This document shows, piece after piece, positions 1 to 9,153 of a DNA stretch of 64,000 bases. The stretch is taken from contig NZ_JANTPT010000004.1 of the NCBI RefSeq assembly GCF_024753565.1, forward strand, positions 62,001-126,000, read 5' to 3'. Source of the DNA: Mechercharimyces sp. CAU 1602 (GTDB lineage: Bacteria > Bacillota > Bacilli > Thermoactinomycetales > JANTPT01). Under the pieces are notes generated by a model. The model was not told the origin of the DNA. It made no database searches and was given only the letters and a program-made list of their open reading frames with translations. The stretch's first letter is position 1, and each line of letters opens with the position of its first letter. The translations under genes were made by a program, and so were the position numbers.

Positions 1-1791
1 TTTATATATATTTCACTGATCTTAATCTCTATGCAATTGATCGGTGTATACTTTTTTCGCGAGTTAGAGCGTTACTATATCAACGAGGAGTTCAAAAATA
101 ACCTCTACTTTCAAGCAAATCTGCTATCTGAATCTGAAGCTTTGAAAGAATTTATTTTAAAGCCCCCTACATCACAAGATGCCGAACAAGAGGAGATCAA
201 CGACTTAATTGATGATCTCTTCGTTTTAGGTCAGGGCACATCCAGTGAAGGAGGCGCCAGCCTCCAAGTACTTAATCAGGAAGGAATTATTCTAGGGGCA
301 ACCTCAACTTCACAAAAAGAAGAGATCGTCGGACAGCGAAATATTCGAGCCAACAACGCCATCAACGGACAAGAAGAGGCTTCTATTCGCATAAATAGTT
401 ATGGCAATCGCGTACAGGTGTATACCATGCCGATTAAAGAAGAGGGTAGAATTATTGGAGCTGTCTATATTGAAGCATCGTTAGAAGAGGTTTATGATAC
501 CATCCTTAGGATCAACCGTATCCTTGTCAACATTACCATTTTTACTGTACTGTTAACTGCACTCTTAGGATTTATATTAGCTCGAACCATTACAAATCCA
601 GTTAAAGAGATTACCAATCAAGCGGCTGCGATGGCAAGTGGGGACTTTGAGCGTCGTGTAAAAGTTAAAAGTGTAGATGAAATCGGCCGATTAGGTATTG
701 CTTTTAATGACTTAGCAGCTCACTTGCGGGAGGCTCTCACACAAAAAGAGGAGGAGAAACGAAAGTTAGCATCCGTCCTTTCTAATATGAGTGATGGTGT
801 TCTCGCAGCCGATGCAAATGGATACCTCATTGTATGGAATCAACGGGCAGAAGAGATATTACAACGCTCTCTTCGATTGGGCGACTCTTTTTTTAACACC
901 TTAGCGTTGCCTGGGTTTACTTCCCTGCCCTTGCTAGAACATAAGGAAACTCTCTTAGAGCTAGAACGGGAAGGTGAAGATCATCCTCTCATTATAAAAG
1001 TTACCCTTACTCCTATTCGTCGTCCTAATCAGGAGGAAGCCGGGTTTATTGCGGTTTTACAAGACGTAACCGAAGAAGAACGACTTGACCAACAGCGAAA
1101 AGAATTTGTCGCTAATGTTTCTCATGAGCTCCGCACCCCATTAACTACGATCATCAGCTATTTAGAAGCATTACAAGATGGAGCCTTGGATGATCCAGAG
1201 CTTGCTCGTCGCTTCACAGGTGTCGCTCATCAAGAGGGGGAGAGGATGACACGATTAATCTCAGATTTACTACAACTCTCCCGCTTAGATGCCAAAAAAA
1301 TCCGCTTACAGCGGCAGCCGATGTATATCAAAAATCATTTGGAAGCGGTGGCAGACCGCTTTGCTGTTCCTTTACAACAAAAGCAGATTACGTTTCGACT
1401 TTCGTTCGCAAAAAATCTACCCAAAGTATACATCGATAGCGATAGGGTGAATCAGGTGTTGGATAATCTGCTCTCCAATGCTGTCAAGTATACCCCCGAG
1501 GGGGAATCCATTCACCTTTCCGCCTATCGCAGAGCAGATGGCGCCGTACAAATTTCCATTCAGGATACTGGCATCGGAATTCCTCAGTCTGATCTAAAGC
1601 GCATCTTCGAACGCTTTTATCGAGTAGATAAAGCCCGTTCACGTAGCATGGGGGGGACAGGGCTCGGCCTCTCTATTGCCCAGGAAATTATTCACGCCCA
1701 TGAAGGGGATATCTGGATTGAAAGTGTAGAAGGAGAGGGAACAACCGTCACGTTTACCCTCCCGTCATGTGAAGCGGAGGTGCGAACATGA
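1..1791 (+). CDS. walK: Sensor histidine kinase WalK (5' end cut by window)
   Basis: Membrane histidine kinase of the essential WalKR (YycGF) system that controls cell-wall hydrolases. The frame is open from base 1 and already reads through the first membrane helix, so the start codon lies outside the window; the ATG at 31 is internal. In order it shows the end of TM1, an extracytoplasmic sensor domain, TM2 (about 520-600), a HAMP linker, a PAS domain, a HisKA domain with SHELRTPL (phospho-accepting His codon 1123-1125), and a catalytic ATPase domain with the N box (DNLLSNAVKYTPEG), DTGIGIP and GGTGLGLS. The stop overlaps yycH by 4 bases, indicating translational coupling. The walR gene would be expected just upstream. 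Confidence 0.97.
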   Translation, partial: FIYISLILISMQLIGVYFFRELERYYINEEFKNNLYFQANLLSESEALKEFILKPPTSQDAEQEEINDLIDDLFVLGQGTSSEGGASLQVLNQEGIILGATSTSQKEEIVGQRNIRANNAINGQEEASIRINSYGNRVQVYTMPIKEEGRIIGAVYIEASLEEVYDTILRINRILVNITIFTVLLTALLGFILARTITNPVKEITNQAAAMASGDFERRVKVKSVDEIGRLGIAFNDLAAHLREALTQKEEEKRKLASVLSNMSDGVLAADANGYLIVWNQRAEEILQRSLRLGDSFFNTLALPGFTSLPLLEHKETLLELEREGEDHPLIIKVTLTPIRRPNQEEAGFIAVLQDVTEEERLDQQRKEFVANVSHELRTPLTTIISYLEALQDGALDDPELARRFTGVAHQEGERMTRLISDLLQLSRLDAKKIRLQRQPMYIKNHLEAVADRFAVPLQQKQITFRLSFAKNLPKVYIDSDRVNQVLDNLLSNAVKYTPEGESIHLSAYRRADGAVQISIQDTGIGIPQSDLKRIFERFYRVDKARSRSMGGTGLGLSIAQEIIHAHEGDIWIESVEGEGTTVTFTLPSCEAEVRT

Positions 1792-3122
1792 GAGAACATT
1801 TAAAGTCAGCCCTTTTGACAACCCTCATTCTATTAAGCATTACATTAACCGGTACATTATGGTACAGCTCACCTTCCTACGAAGAGAGTACTCGGGGCGA
1901 TTATTTAAGTCCACCATTAGGAAAAGAGAGTAAACCTTTATTCGAAATAACCGCTCCTCATCAGATGTTTTTTCATGACCGTGGAAACACATTTCGCTTG
2001 ACGACAGAAAATAGTTTATATCTCGATCTGTTAAGCAAAATTCATCACAATCGTTTAGAGCAGACGCCTGTGTTGTACCGACCCACTGCGATTGACTGGA
2101 ATCAACTCTACAATAAAGAAGAAGGAATTGAATTACGTTTTATCCGCGGAGTTCCCATCGAGACCATTGATGCTCTATTTGATTCACCACTATCTATAAA
2201 TGAAATCAAAGTAATAGATCGACTCTGGATAACGATTGACGAGGAGACAAATTCCGTACAAACGTGGTTTATTTCCGATGATGAGGAGCAGGTACTAATC
2301 GCAAAAAGTAAAATCCAACATCTAGACCAATGGTTTGCTGCACTCCGCAGTCAAGAGCTAGTAGAAGTATCGCCTATCTTTACAAACGATCCATTGCGAC
2401 AAGAAAAACTATCTGAACAACAGGTTCTTTATCCACGTGCCTTTTATATACCTAAAGCAGAGCAAAAACAACCAACTCGTAGTTATCCACTCAAAAAAAT
2501 TGAGATTAAAGATATGAAGAACTGGCTTCTAGACCCTGCTGCCAGTCGCTTTCCGTTTGAAAGCAGTGTTGTATACCGCTATAAAAATCGAAAGCTTACT
2601 TACTATGAAAAAAAGAACACGATGCACTTCCAGGATCCTCCTGCAACAGATCCATCCACCGCTACACTAGCAGAGGAGTTGCGTGCACTTAATAGCTCCA
2701 TCAATAAACATAATGGATGGACAGGAGATTACCATCTCGATAAAATTGAACGTGATCCTAATGATGACACCTATGCTTATCAATTCCGTCTCATTGCTCA
2801 CGGACAACCGATATATGCTCCTGACGAGTCGGCTCCAGGACCCACCACCATTCTACTAAAGGGATCACCATCGGAAAGATTGATCGAGTATAAGCGCTCG
2901 TTGCTCTACTTCGTCAATGATGAGAAAGTGGATAGCATCACTACCATGGTAGGTGGCAAGAATTTGGAAAAACTCCTTGCTTCTCAAAAAATCAAAACAG
3001 AACAAGTACGAGAGCTCTTTCCAGGCTATCGTGCTAACATCACTCAATCAAAGATTGAGTTAGAGCCCGTATGGGTGATCATCTTACAAAATGGGGCAGA
3101 GCAATTACTCCCCGCGTCTTAA
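1788..3122 (+). CDS. yycH: WalK regulatory protein YycH
   Basis: A 444-residue protein with one N-terminal membrane helix (about residues 8-27) and a large extracytoplasmic region. In Bacillus, YycH forms a membrane complex with YycI and WalK and modulates the kinase. The assignment rests on position (directly after walK with a 4-base overlap, directly before yycI), on single-pass topology and on length close to the family. There is no enzymatic motif, as expected for a regulatory subunit. Confidence 0.9.
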   Translation: MREHLKSALLTTLILLSITLTGTLWYSSPSYEESTRGDYLSPPLGKESKPLFEITAPHQMFFHDRGNTFRLTTENSLYLDLLSKIHHNRLEQTPVLYRPTAIDWNQLYNKEEGIELRFIRGVPIETIDALFDSPLSINEIKVIDRLWITIDEETNSVQTWFISDDEEQVLIAKSKIQHLDQWFAALRSQELVEVSPIFTNDPLRQEKLSEQQVLYPRAFYIPKAEQKQPTRSYPLKKIEIKDMKNWLLDPAASRFPFESSVVYRYKNRKLTYYEKKNTMHFQDPPATDPSTATLAEELRALNSSINKHNGWTGDYHLDKIERDPNDDTYAYQFRLIAHGQPIYAPDESAPGPTTILLKGSPSERLIEYKRSLLYFVNDEKVDSITTMVGGKNLEKLLASQKIKTEQVRELFPGYRANITQSKIELEPVWVIILQNGAEQLLPAS

Positions 3123-3135
3123 GGAGGCACTAGCA

Positions 3136-3888
3136 ATGGATTGGAATCGAGCAAAAACCATTCTGATTATCGCCTTTGCTGCACTTAACCTCTTTTTAGC
3201 GATTCAAGTCTATCAGACGTGGGAAAAGACGCTAGAACTGACTGATGCGCATAACATCACACTACGTGAACTAGAACAGTTGATGGAAGAAGGAAATATC
3301 CGTCTAGATACGGAACTTCCTGAGGTGAAACCAGATGAAATGATATTAAAAGCAACACTTAAGAATGTCGATGATTCATGGGAGGCTCATGATAACTATT
3401 TTAAACAGACGCCTGAAAACCCGATCGCTGTAAAGGACAGCAAAGAGATAGGGACAGTATTAGAAGAATATGTACCCGACTTCGACAATTACGAACTTGA
3501 TACGTTCTCTTCTACTTCCAGTCGCTATGTGTACCAGCAACAGTGGGATGATCTCCCCTTATTTGATGCTACCCTGTCCGTTCAGTTAAAAGAGAAACAG
3601 ATCACTTCCATGCACTGGGTTCCTTTCGACATTACAGAAGAGAGCCGTTCCAAAGAAGCAATCTATTCAGCACAAAGTGCGCTTTTCGCTCTGATAGAAA
3701 GAGGAGACATTCCTGATGGATCGGTCATCTCTGACATACGTCTTGGCTATCACGGCAAAAATTATGAAGCACAGACGTATGACCTACTCCCATCGTGGCG
3801 ATTTACGATTGCAAAAGGAAATGCTTTTTACGTTAATGCCTTTTACGGGGATGTAGAAACAGTACCCTCCGTCAAAGACAAAAACTAA
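3136..3888 (+). CDS. yycI: WalK regulatory protein YycI
   Basis: A 250-residue single-pass membrane protein, the partner of YycH in restraining WalK. The N-terminus MDWNRAKTILIIAFAALNLF is typical of the family (short cytoplasmic start, then a helix). The start is placed at 3136 because AAGGAGG stands 8-14 bases upstream; a longer reading from 3091 would overlap yycH and has no such site. It follows the yycH stop by 13 bases and belongs to the same operon. Confidence 0.9.
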   Translation: MDWNRAKTILIIAFAALNLFLAIQVYQTWEKTLELTDAHNITLRELEQLMEEGNIRLDTELPEVKPDEMILKATLKNVDDSWEAHDNYFKQTPENPIAVKDSKEIGTVLEEYVPDFDNYELDTFSSTSSRYVYQQQWDDLPLFDATLSVQLKEKQITSMHWVPFDITEESRSKEAIYSAQSALFALIERGDIPDGSVISDIRLGYHGKNYEAQTYDLLPSWRFTIAKGNAFYVNAFYGDVETVPSVKDKN

Positions 3889-3907
3889 TATAAAAGGAGG
3901 GACAAGC

Positions 3908-4723
3908 ATGAATGTAAGTATCTTAGCAAGCGGAAGTACGGGGAATGCTATCTATGTGGAAAGCGCTAATACCCGTATTTTGATCGATGCCGGTCTGAGT
4001 GGCAAGCAGATTGAAAAACATTTATCCTCGATAGGAATTGCGCCTGATTCACTAACCGCCCTCGTCATCACTCATGAGCACATCGATCATGTAAAAGGAA
4101 TGGGTGTATTATCGCGACGTTATCAACTCCCTCTCTATATCAACCAAGGCACCTGGGATGCACTCCCCTCATCTGTAGGGTCGATCGACCCTTCGTTGCG
4201 CAAACTGATTGAAGCTCATTCCACCTTCAATATTGGCACGCTCTCCGTCACCCCTTTCTCCATTTCTCACGATGCCGCAGACCCTTTAGGATTCCGCTTT
4301 AGCTGTGAGGAAACATCGCTCGGTCTCATCACTGATACAGGTTATATAAATCAACAAATGATAGAGCATGTCCGCGGGGTAGATACGTTAATCTTTGAAT
4401 CTAACCACGATACAGACATGCTCCGAATGGGTTCTTATCCTTGGAATATTAAACGTCGTATTCTCAGTGATACCGGGCACCTTTCCAATGTAGATGCAGC
4501 TGAAGCATTAGTAGAAATCTTACGCGGCGAGGGAGAACAGGTATACCTTTCCCACCTCAGTCTTGATAACAATTTGATGGAACTAGCCCATATGACTGTA
4601 AAGGAACGATTAGAGGAGGCTCATTTACGCATTGGAGAGGATCTCTTTCTCTATCCCACTTATCATGATCGCCCCACTCCTCTGCGGCCGGTTCGTGGAC
4701 AAGCAGTTGCTCGTCTCTCATAG
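3908..4723 (+). CDS. walJ: Metallo-beta-lactamase-fold exonuclease WalJ/YycJ
   Basis: A 271-residue MBL-fold hydrolase, usually the last gene of the wal operon; YycJ-type enzymes are 5'-3' DNA exonucleases in the cytoplasm. The zinc-binding motif HEHIDH (HxHxDH) is clear near residues 57-62, followed by further metal ligands (SH at about 121, D in TDTG) and a late SHLSLDNN. The ribosome site AAAGGAGGG lies just before ATG 3908. It continues the walK-yycHI operon with a 19-base gap. Confidence 0.93.
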   Translation: MNVSILASGSTGNAIYVESANTRILIDAGLSGKQIEKHLSSIGIAPDSLTALVITHEHIDHVKGMGVLSRRYQLPLYINQGTWDALPSSVGSIDPSLRKLIEAHSTFNIGTLSVTPFSISHDAADPLGFRFSCEETSLGLITDTGYINQQMIEHVRGVDTLIFESNHDTDMLRMGSYPWNIKRRILSDTGHLSNVDAAEALVEILRGEGEQVYLSHLSLDNNLMELAHMTVKERLEEAHLRIGEDLFLYPTYHDRPTPLRPVRGQAVARLS

Positions 4724-4884
4724 CATTTTAAGACTAGTGCTGCCCAAGGTGAACACCACTTTTTTATAGGAATTGTATACGACCCTTACACAATTAACGT
4801 TATAATATCCATGAGCATCTCCAATTGGTATAAACAAGTTTTTGCCAGGGAATGATGAAGTCGAATGGTAAAGGGGGAAGTAGA

Positions 4885-6165
4885 ATGGACTACTTTAATT
4901 ATCCCGACGATCCAAACAAGGAAAAAGAGCGTTCGTCACAAGAGCATCCGCCAAGTCCAGAAGAAGATTTTTCACCCTCCCCACCACCTGACGAAGGTCA
5001 CAGGGAGATTCATGCAAGCAAACCTTCAACCAACTGGACAGCGATGATTTTAACCGGGGTGATCTCCGCCCTACTGGCCGCTTTACTTGTCGGAGGATCC
5101 TTGTTCGGTTTATTGCAAGCAGGAGTGATCTCTTCTGCCAACCAAGGAAACAAAGAAGAGGTTACAACCAAAAAAGAAGAGCTGAGCGTAGATGTGAACT
5201 CAGATATTATTAAGGCAGTAGAAAAAGTACGACCGGCAGTCGTCGGTATTTTAAACTTCTCCGGTCCCAGTTCAGGCGCAGGCGAAGTACAGGGCACAGG
5301 TTCCGGAGTGGTGTTTTATAAAGAAGGCGATACTGCTCGCGTAGTTACCAATGCCCATGTGATCAAGGATTCAAGCTATGTAGAAGTCGTCTTTATGAAT
5401 GATAGTGAGGAAGAAGTACAGCGAGTAGAAGCTAAGGTTTTGGGAGCTGATCAAAACTCTGATCTAGCCGTATTGGAGATTCCCTCTAAATACGTATCAG
5501 CTGTTGCTGAGTTTGGTGATTCCGATGCCCTTAAGGCAGGGGAACCTGCAATCGCTATCGGGAATCCGCTCGGACTAGAGTTTTCCCAATCGGTTACCGT
5601 AGGGGTCGTAAGTGCACCTCACCGCTCATTTGAAATTGAGCAAGGTATGTTGACGATGGATGTCATTCAAACAGATGCTGCCATCAACCCTGGTAACAGT
5701 GGCGGAGCACTTGTCAATACCGCAGGACAAGTGATCGGAATCAATAGTATTAAGATTTCCTTACCAGAAGTTGAAGGGATGGGCTTTGCCATTCCTTCTA
5801 AAGATGCCGAACCGCTTATCTCCAATCTGATCGAATACGGACGTGTGGTTCGTCCTTATATCGGCATCATACCGATCAATGTTCAATCCCTCTCCCAATA
5901 TCAGCGTTCACGCCTCAACCTGCCCGATGAAGTGGTTAGCGGAGTTGTTGTAAATGGTGTGCAATCCGGATCACCTGCCAGTAAAGCAGGGTTGAAACGA
6001 TTAGATGTGATCGTAGGTATTAATGGGACGACGATTGATTCTATCGCAGAACTGCGTAATCACTTGCAAGATGAAACCAAAGTAGGGGAAAAAATAAATA
6101 TTACCCTCTATCGCAACGGCGAAAAGAAATCAGCCTCCCTTTCACTTGTGGAAGCAAAACAGTAG
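4885..6165 (+). CDS. htrA: Membrane-anchored serine protease HtrA/DegP type
   Basis: A 426-residue surface protease for misfolded exported proteins. An acidic, proline-rich cytoplasmic N-terminus is followed by a membrane helix (about residues 55-80), a trypsin-like domain with the catalytic His (TNAHVIK), Asp (NSDLAVLE) and Ser (NPGNSGGAL), and one C-terminal PDZ domain (VQSGSPASKAGL). Start 4885 is chosen because AAGGGGGAAG precedes it; an ATG at 4852 is in frame but poorly led. It follows walJ as in Bacillus (yyxA). A TATAAT at 4801-4806 may belong to its promoter, though no good -35 was seen. Confidence 0.95.
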   Translation: MDYFNYPDDPNKEKERSSQEHPPSPEEDFSPSPPPDEGHREIHASKPSTNWTAMILTGVISALLAALLVGGSLFGLLQAGVISSANQGNKEEVTTKKEELSVDVNSDIIKAVEKVRPAVVGILNFSGPSSGAGEVQGTGSGVVFYKEGDTARVVTNAHVIKDSSYVEVVFMNDSEEEVQRVEAKVLGADQNSDLAVLEIPSKYVSAVAEFGDSDALKAGEPAIAIGNPLGLEFSQSVTVGVVSAPHRSFEIEQGMLTMDVIQTDAAINPGNSGGALVNTAGQVIGINSIKISLPEVEGMGFAIPSKDAEPLISNLIEYGRVVRPYIGIIPINVQSLSQYQRSRLNLPDEVVSGVVVNGVQSGSPASKAGLKRLDVIVGINGTTIDSIAELRNHLQDETKVGEKINITLYRNGEKKSASLSLVEAKQ

Positions 6166-6175
6166 TTTTTTCACT

Positions 6176-6203
6176 CCCCCTCGCCATCTTACATGGCAGG
6201 GGG
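6176..6203 (+). terminator. Hairpin after htrA
   Basis: CCCCCT and GCCAT pair with ATGGC and AGGGGG around a 5-base loop, with one bulged C. The hairpin begins 11 bases after the htrA stop. The T tract after it is short, so termination may be partial. Confidence 0.6.
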
Positions 6204-6248
6204 ATTTCTCTGATATTACATACCCTCTTATAGTTAGGAGACGACTAG

Positions 6249-6437
6249 ATGAATATGATTCAACAACCCTTATATACTTGTGACGAACACCTTGAACCTG
6301 CCCTAGATGACATTATTGATTTACTACATGCATGCCCTGAATTGGACAAACTAGAGGAAAACAACAGTCATCCCTGTTACACATGTGATAAAATCGCTGT
6401 ATATATATGCACTTGGAGCGAGAGAAACGATATATAA
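6249..6437 (+). CDS. Small CxxH/CxxC zinc-ribbon-like protein
   Basis: A 62-residue protein with a CDEH motif near the N-terminus and CYTC near the C-terminus, matching the small CxxH/CxxC family usually encoded beside rlmH in Bacillales. The four ligands suggest one bound zinc; the function is unknown. ATG 6249 is preceded by TTAGGAGA. Its end overlaps only spurious upstream reading of the rlmH frame, not the rlmH start. Confidence 0.75.
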   Translation: MNMIQQPLYTCDEHLEPALDDIIDLLHACPELDKLEENNSHPCYTCDKIAVYICTWSERNDI

Positions 6438-6477
6438 AAGAATGCGTCTACTGAATGAGATAAAGGAGAAAGTTACG

Positions 6478-6957
6478 ATGCAAATTCAACTTATTACAGT
6501 AGGAAAACTAAAGGAATCCTATCTTAAAAAGGCTGAAGCTGAATATCTGAAACGGCTTAGCGCCTACTCCAAAACGAAAGTAATAGAAATAGCGGAAGAG
6601 AAACTAACTGAACCCCCTCATGAGGCTGTGATCCAACATATCAAACAGAAAGAGGGGGAACGTATTTTAAAACATCTCTCTCCCGATACCTACCACATTG
6701 CACTGGCGATCGAAGGAGAATCCCTCTCTTCCGAAAAGCTCGCCCGACAGCTGGATAAGCTCTCTACTTACGGAAATAGTCGTCTTAACTTCATCATCGG
6801 CGGTTCCTATGGACTTTCCCCGGAAATAAAAAAGGTCGCACACCTCAAGCTATCCTTGTCCGCTATGACCTTCCCTCATCAACTTACCCGCATCCTCCTC
6901 CTGGAGCAAATCTACCGCACCTTTAAGATTAACCGTGGGGAGACATACCATAAGTAG
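6478..6957 (+). CDS. rlmH: 23S rRNA (pseudouridine1915-N3)-methyltransferase RlmH
   Basis: A SPOUT-class methyltransferase of 159 residues, exactly the family length, that methylates pseudouridine 1915 in helix 69 of 23S rRNA. MQIQLITVGKLK is the typical start; the SAM-binding knot appears as FIIGGSYGLSPE and the C-terminal LSAMTFPHQLTRILLLEQ is diagnostic. ATG 6478 follows AAAGGAG by 8 bases. A longer in-frame reading from 6385 has no homology and is disregarded. Confidence 0.97.
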   Translation: MQIQLITVGKLKESYLKKAEAEYLKRLSAYSKTKVIEIAEEKLTEPPHEAVIQHIKQKEGERILKHLSPDTYHIALAIEGESLSSEKLARQLDKLSTYGNSRLNFIIGGSYGLSPEIKKVAHLKLSLSAMTFPHQLTRILLLEQIYRTFKINRGETYHK

Positions 6958-7042
6958 CTCTATCTGCCCTCTCTTCCCCCGTATAACCCCCTAATTGCTC
7001 ACATAAATATGGTATCAGTGATCAAGCAGGAGGTTATATCCC

Positions 7043-7684
7043 ATGATTTTGTCACATCGCCATAAATTTATCTTTCTAAAAACGAGGAAGACAGCGGGTA
7101 CCAGCATCGAAATATCATTATCTCGATTCTGCGGTCCGAAAGATATACTCACACCTATTTCACTCGCAGACGAGAAGATTCGCTTCTCTGTAGGAAAACA
7201 GGCACAAAATTACTCACTAAAAGGAATAGAGCTATACAATCATATACCCGCTTCAGAAGTAAAAGTATTGGTCGGTAATAAAGTGTGGAACAGCTACTAC
7301 AAGTTTTGTTTTGATCGCAATCCTTGGGATAAAGTAGTTTCCTCCTATTATTACTTGAATGAAGATCCCACCGTTCCGTTCTCTTTTAGTTCTTTTGAAC
7401 AGTTTTTTAGCGAGGGTTGGTATAAACGACAGTTTAACTACCCTCTCTATACCATCGATGATACCATTGCTGTCGACTATATCGGTCGTTTCGAAAACTT
7501 AAATGAAGATTTACAGAAAATATGTAAAAATATTGGTGTTCCGTTTGATAACTGGCTACCCCGTGCCAAGGGGAATTTCCGTCCACAAACACGTCATTAT
7601 CGTTCATTATATACACCACAACAGCGCGCTTTGGTTTCTCACTACTACAAAAAAGAAATAGAGTTACATGGATACACTTTTTAA
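7043..7684 (+). CDS. Sulfotransferase-family (Sulfotransfer_2-like) protein
   Basis: A 213-residue protein with the two PAPS-binding signatures of membrane-type sulfotransferases: a P-loop-like KTRKTAGTSIE near residue 13 (5'-phosphosulfate binding) and FDRNPWDKVVSSYYY near residue 91 (3'-phosphate binding). It probably moves a sulfo group onto a glycan or other acceptor; the substrate cannot be read from the sequence. It is a single gene with its own site AGCAGGAGG, between rlmH and the converging purA. It is not part of the usual neighbourhood, so it is an accessory insertion. Confidence 0.75.
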   Translation: MILSHRHKFIFLKTRKTAGTSIEISLSRFCGPKDILTPISLADEKIRFSVGKQAQNYSLKGIELYNHIPASEVKVLVGNKVWNSYYKFCFDRNPWDKVVSSYYYLNEDPTVPFSFSSFEQFFSEGWYKRQFNYPLYTIDDTIAVDYIGRFENLNEDLQKICKNIGVPFDNWLPRAKGNFRPQTRHYRSLYTPQQRALVSHYYKKEIELHGYTF

Positions 7685-7688
7685 CAAA

Positions 7689-7729
7689 CAAAAAAGGCTC
7701 TCACAGTCGCCACCAGCGACAGGGAGCCT
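7689..7729 (-). terminator. Bidirectional terminator between sulfotransferase gene and purA
   Basis: AGGCTC (7695-7700) pairs with GAGCCT (7724-7729), with an inner GTCGC/GCGAC stem. On the minus strand the hairpin is followed by a run of T (complement of 7689-7695), so it mainly terminates purA. Confidence 0.8.
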
Positions 7730-7747
7730 CATACATGGCTATATTTA

Positions 7748-9034
7748 TTATGCATAGACTGGACGCACACGAATCGTCTGTTCACGACCAGGGCCGACAG
7801 AAAACATCGTTAGCGGGATTCCAGTTAAGTGAGTAATCCTTTCCACATAATGTTGTGCAGCTAAAGGAAGGTCACTTATGCTTTTTGCCCTCGTAATATC
7901 TTCATCCCAACCGGGGAGGGTCTCATACACCGGTTCACACTCTGCCAAAATATCAAGATCAGCAGGGTAGTTCTCAATAATCTTACCATGATAACGGTAA
8001 GCGACGCCGATACGTATCTCTTTCAATCCAGAGAGAACATCAATCGAATTAAGCGATAACCCTGTAATTCCACTTACTCGGCGAGCATGGCGTACTACAA
8101 CAGAGTCAAACCAACCCACACGGCGCGCACGCCCCGTTGTAGTACCGTACTCACGCCCCACTTCTCGAATTGTATCGCCTACTTCATCAAATAGTTCTGT
8201 CGGAAAAGGGCCGTCTCCCACCCGGGTCGTATACGCTTTTGCCACACCAACCACCTGATGAATTTTTGTTGGTCCCACTCCAGAACCAATACATACTCCA
8301 CCAGCTACAGGATTAGAGGAAGTAACAAAGGGGTACGTGCCTTGATCAATATCCAACATCACACCTTGTGCCCCTTCAAAGAGAACACGCTTACCCTCGT
8401 CGATAGCGTCATTAAGCACCACAGAGGTATCCGTCACATGTGGGCGAATTTGTTCAGCTAATTTCATATACGGATCATATACCTCTTGAAAGGTAAGACC
8501 CTCTATACCATAGAGGCGCTCCAACAGACGATTCTTATCTTCGAGCATCTGTTTCAACTTCGTCGCGAAGCGGTCTGCATCTAATAAATCAGAGACGCGA
8601 ATACCTACTCTCGCAGCCTTATCCATATAACAAGGACCAATCCCTTTACCGGTGGTACCAATCTTACTCGTTCCCTTATGCTTTTCTTCTGCACGATCGA
8701 GGAGAATATGATACGGCATTATGACGTGTGCGCGATCAGAGATACGCAATGCATCTGTCTTCACACCATGACCGTGCAAGTACTGAAGCTCCTCTACTAG
8801 TGCTTCGGGATGAAGAACCATCCCATTCCCTAAAACGCATACTTTTTCTTTATTAAATATCCCTGACGGAATCAAGTGTAATTTGTAACGCTTTCCCCCA
8901 AATTCGATCGTATGACCAGCGTTATTACCACCTTGATAGCGCGCTACCACTTCAGCTTCTTCTGCAAGAAAGTCGGTAATCTTCCCTTTTCCCTCATCGC
9001 CCCACTGCGTCCCCACAACTACAACTGTCGACAT
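7748..9034 (-). CDS. purA: Adenylosuccinate synthetase
   Basis: A 428-residue GTP-dependent enzyme joining IMP and aspartate, the first step from IMP to AMP. The N-terminal GTP loop [11 protein letters not shown] is complete (residues 8-18), followed by GGNNAGHT, the IMP-binding GTTGKGIGP and the late [11 protein letters not shown]. The ATG is preceded by AAAGGGGAG. It is a single-gene unit with a promoter at 9085-9114 and candidate PurR boxes, so purine repression is likely. Confidence 0.98.
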   Translation of the reverse strand: MSTVVVVGTQWGDEGKGKITDFLAEEAEVVARYQGGNNAGHTIEFGGKRYKLHLIPSGIFNKEKVCVLGNGMVLHPEALVEELQYLHGHGVKTDALRISDRAHVIMPYHILLDRAEEKHKGTSKIGTTGKGIGPCYMDKAARVGIRVSDLLDADRFATKLKQMLEDKNRLLERLYGIEGLTFQEVYDPYMKLAEQIRPHVTDTSVVLNDAIDEGKRVLFEGAQGVMLDIDQGTYPFVTSSNPVAGGVCIGSGVGPTKIHQVVGVAKAYTTRVGDGPFPTELFDEVGDTIREVGREYGTTTGRARRVGWFDSVVVRHARRVSGITGLSLNSIDVLSGLKEIRIGVAYRYHGKIIENYPADLDILAECEPVYETLPGWDEDITRAKSISDLPLAAQHYVERITHLTGIPLTMFSVGPGREQTIRVRPVYA

Positions 9035-9065
9035 GAACTGTCTCCCCTTTCGGCGATTATTTCCG

Positions 9066-9130
9066 TAAACCGAACATCACCCTAAGTCTATCCAACTTTA
9101 AGCGGGAATGTCAACAAAAAACCGAACAAT
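9066..9130 (-). promoter_or_regulatory. purA promoter flanked by two PurR boxes
   Basis: On the minus strand TTGACA (9109-9114) and TAGACT (9085-9090) stand 18 bases apart. Two CCGAAC-centred boxes flank this promoter, 9118-9130 (fits AWWWCCGAACWWT at every position) and 9066-9078 (two mismatches). In Bacillus, PurR represses purA through such boxes. Both boxes here lie on the same strand rather than facing each other. Confidence 0.75.
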
Positions 9131-9153
9131 CTATTAAAGAATCACATTAATGT

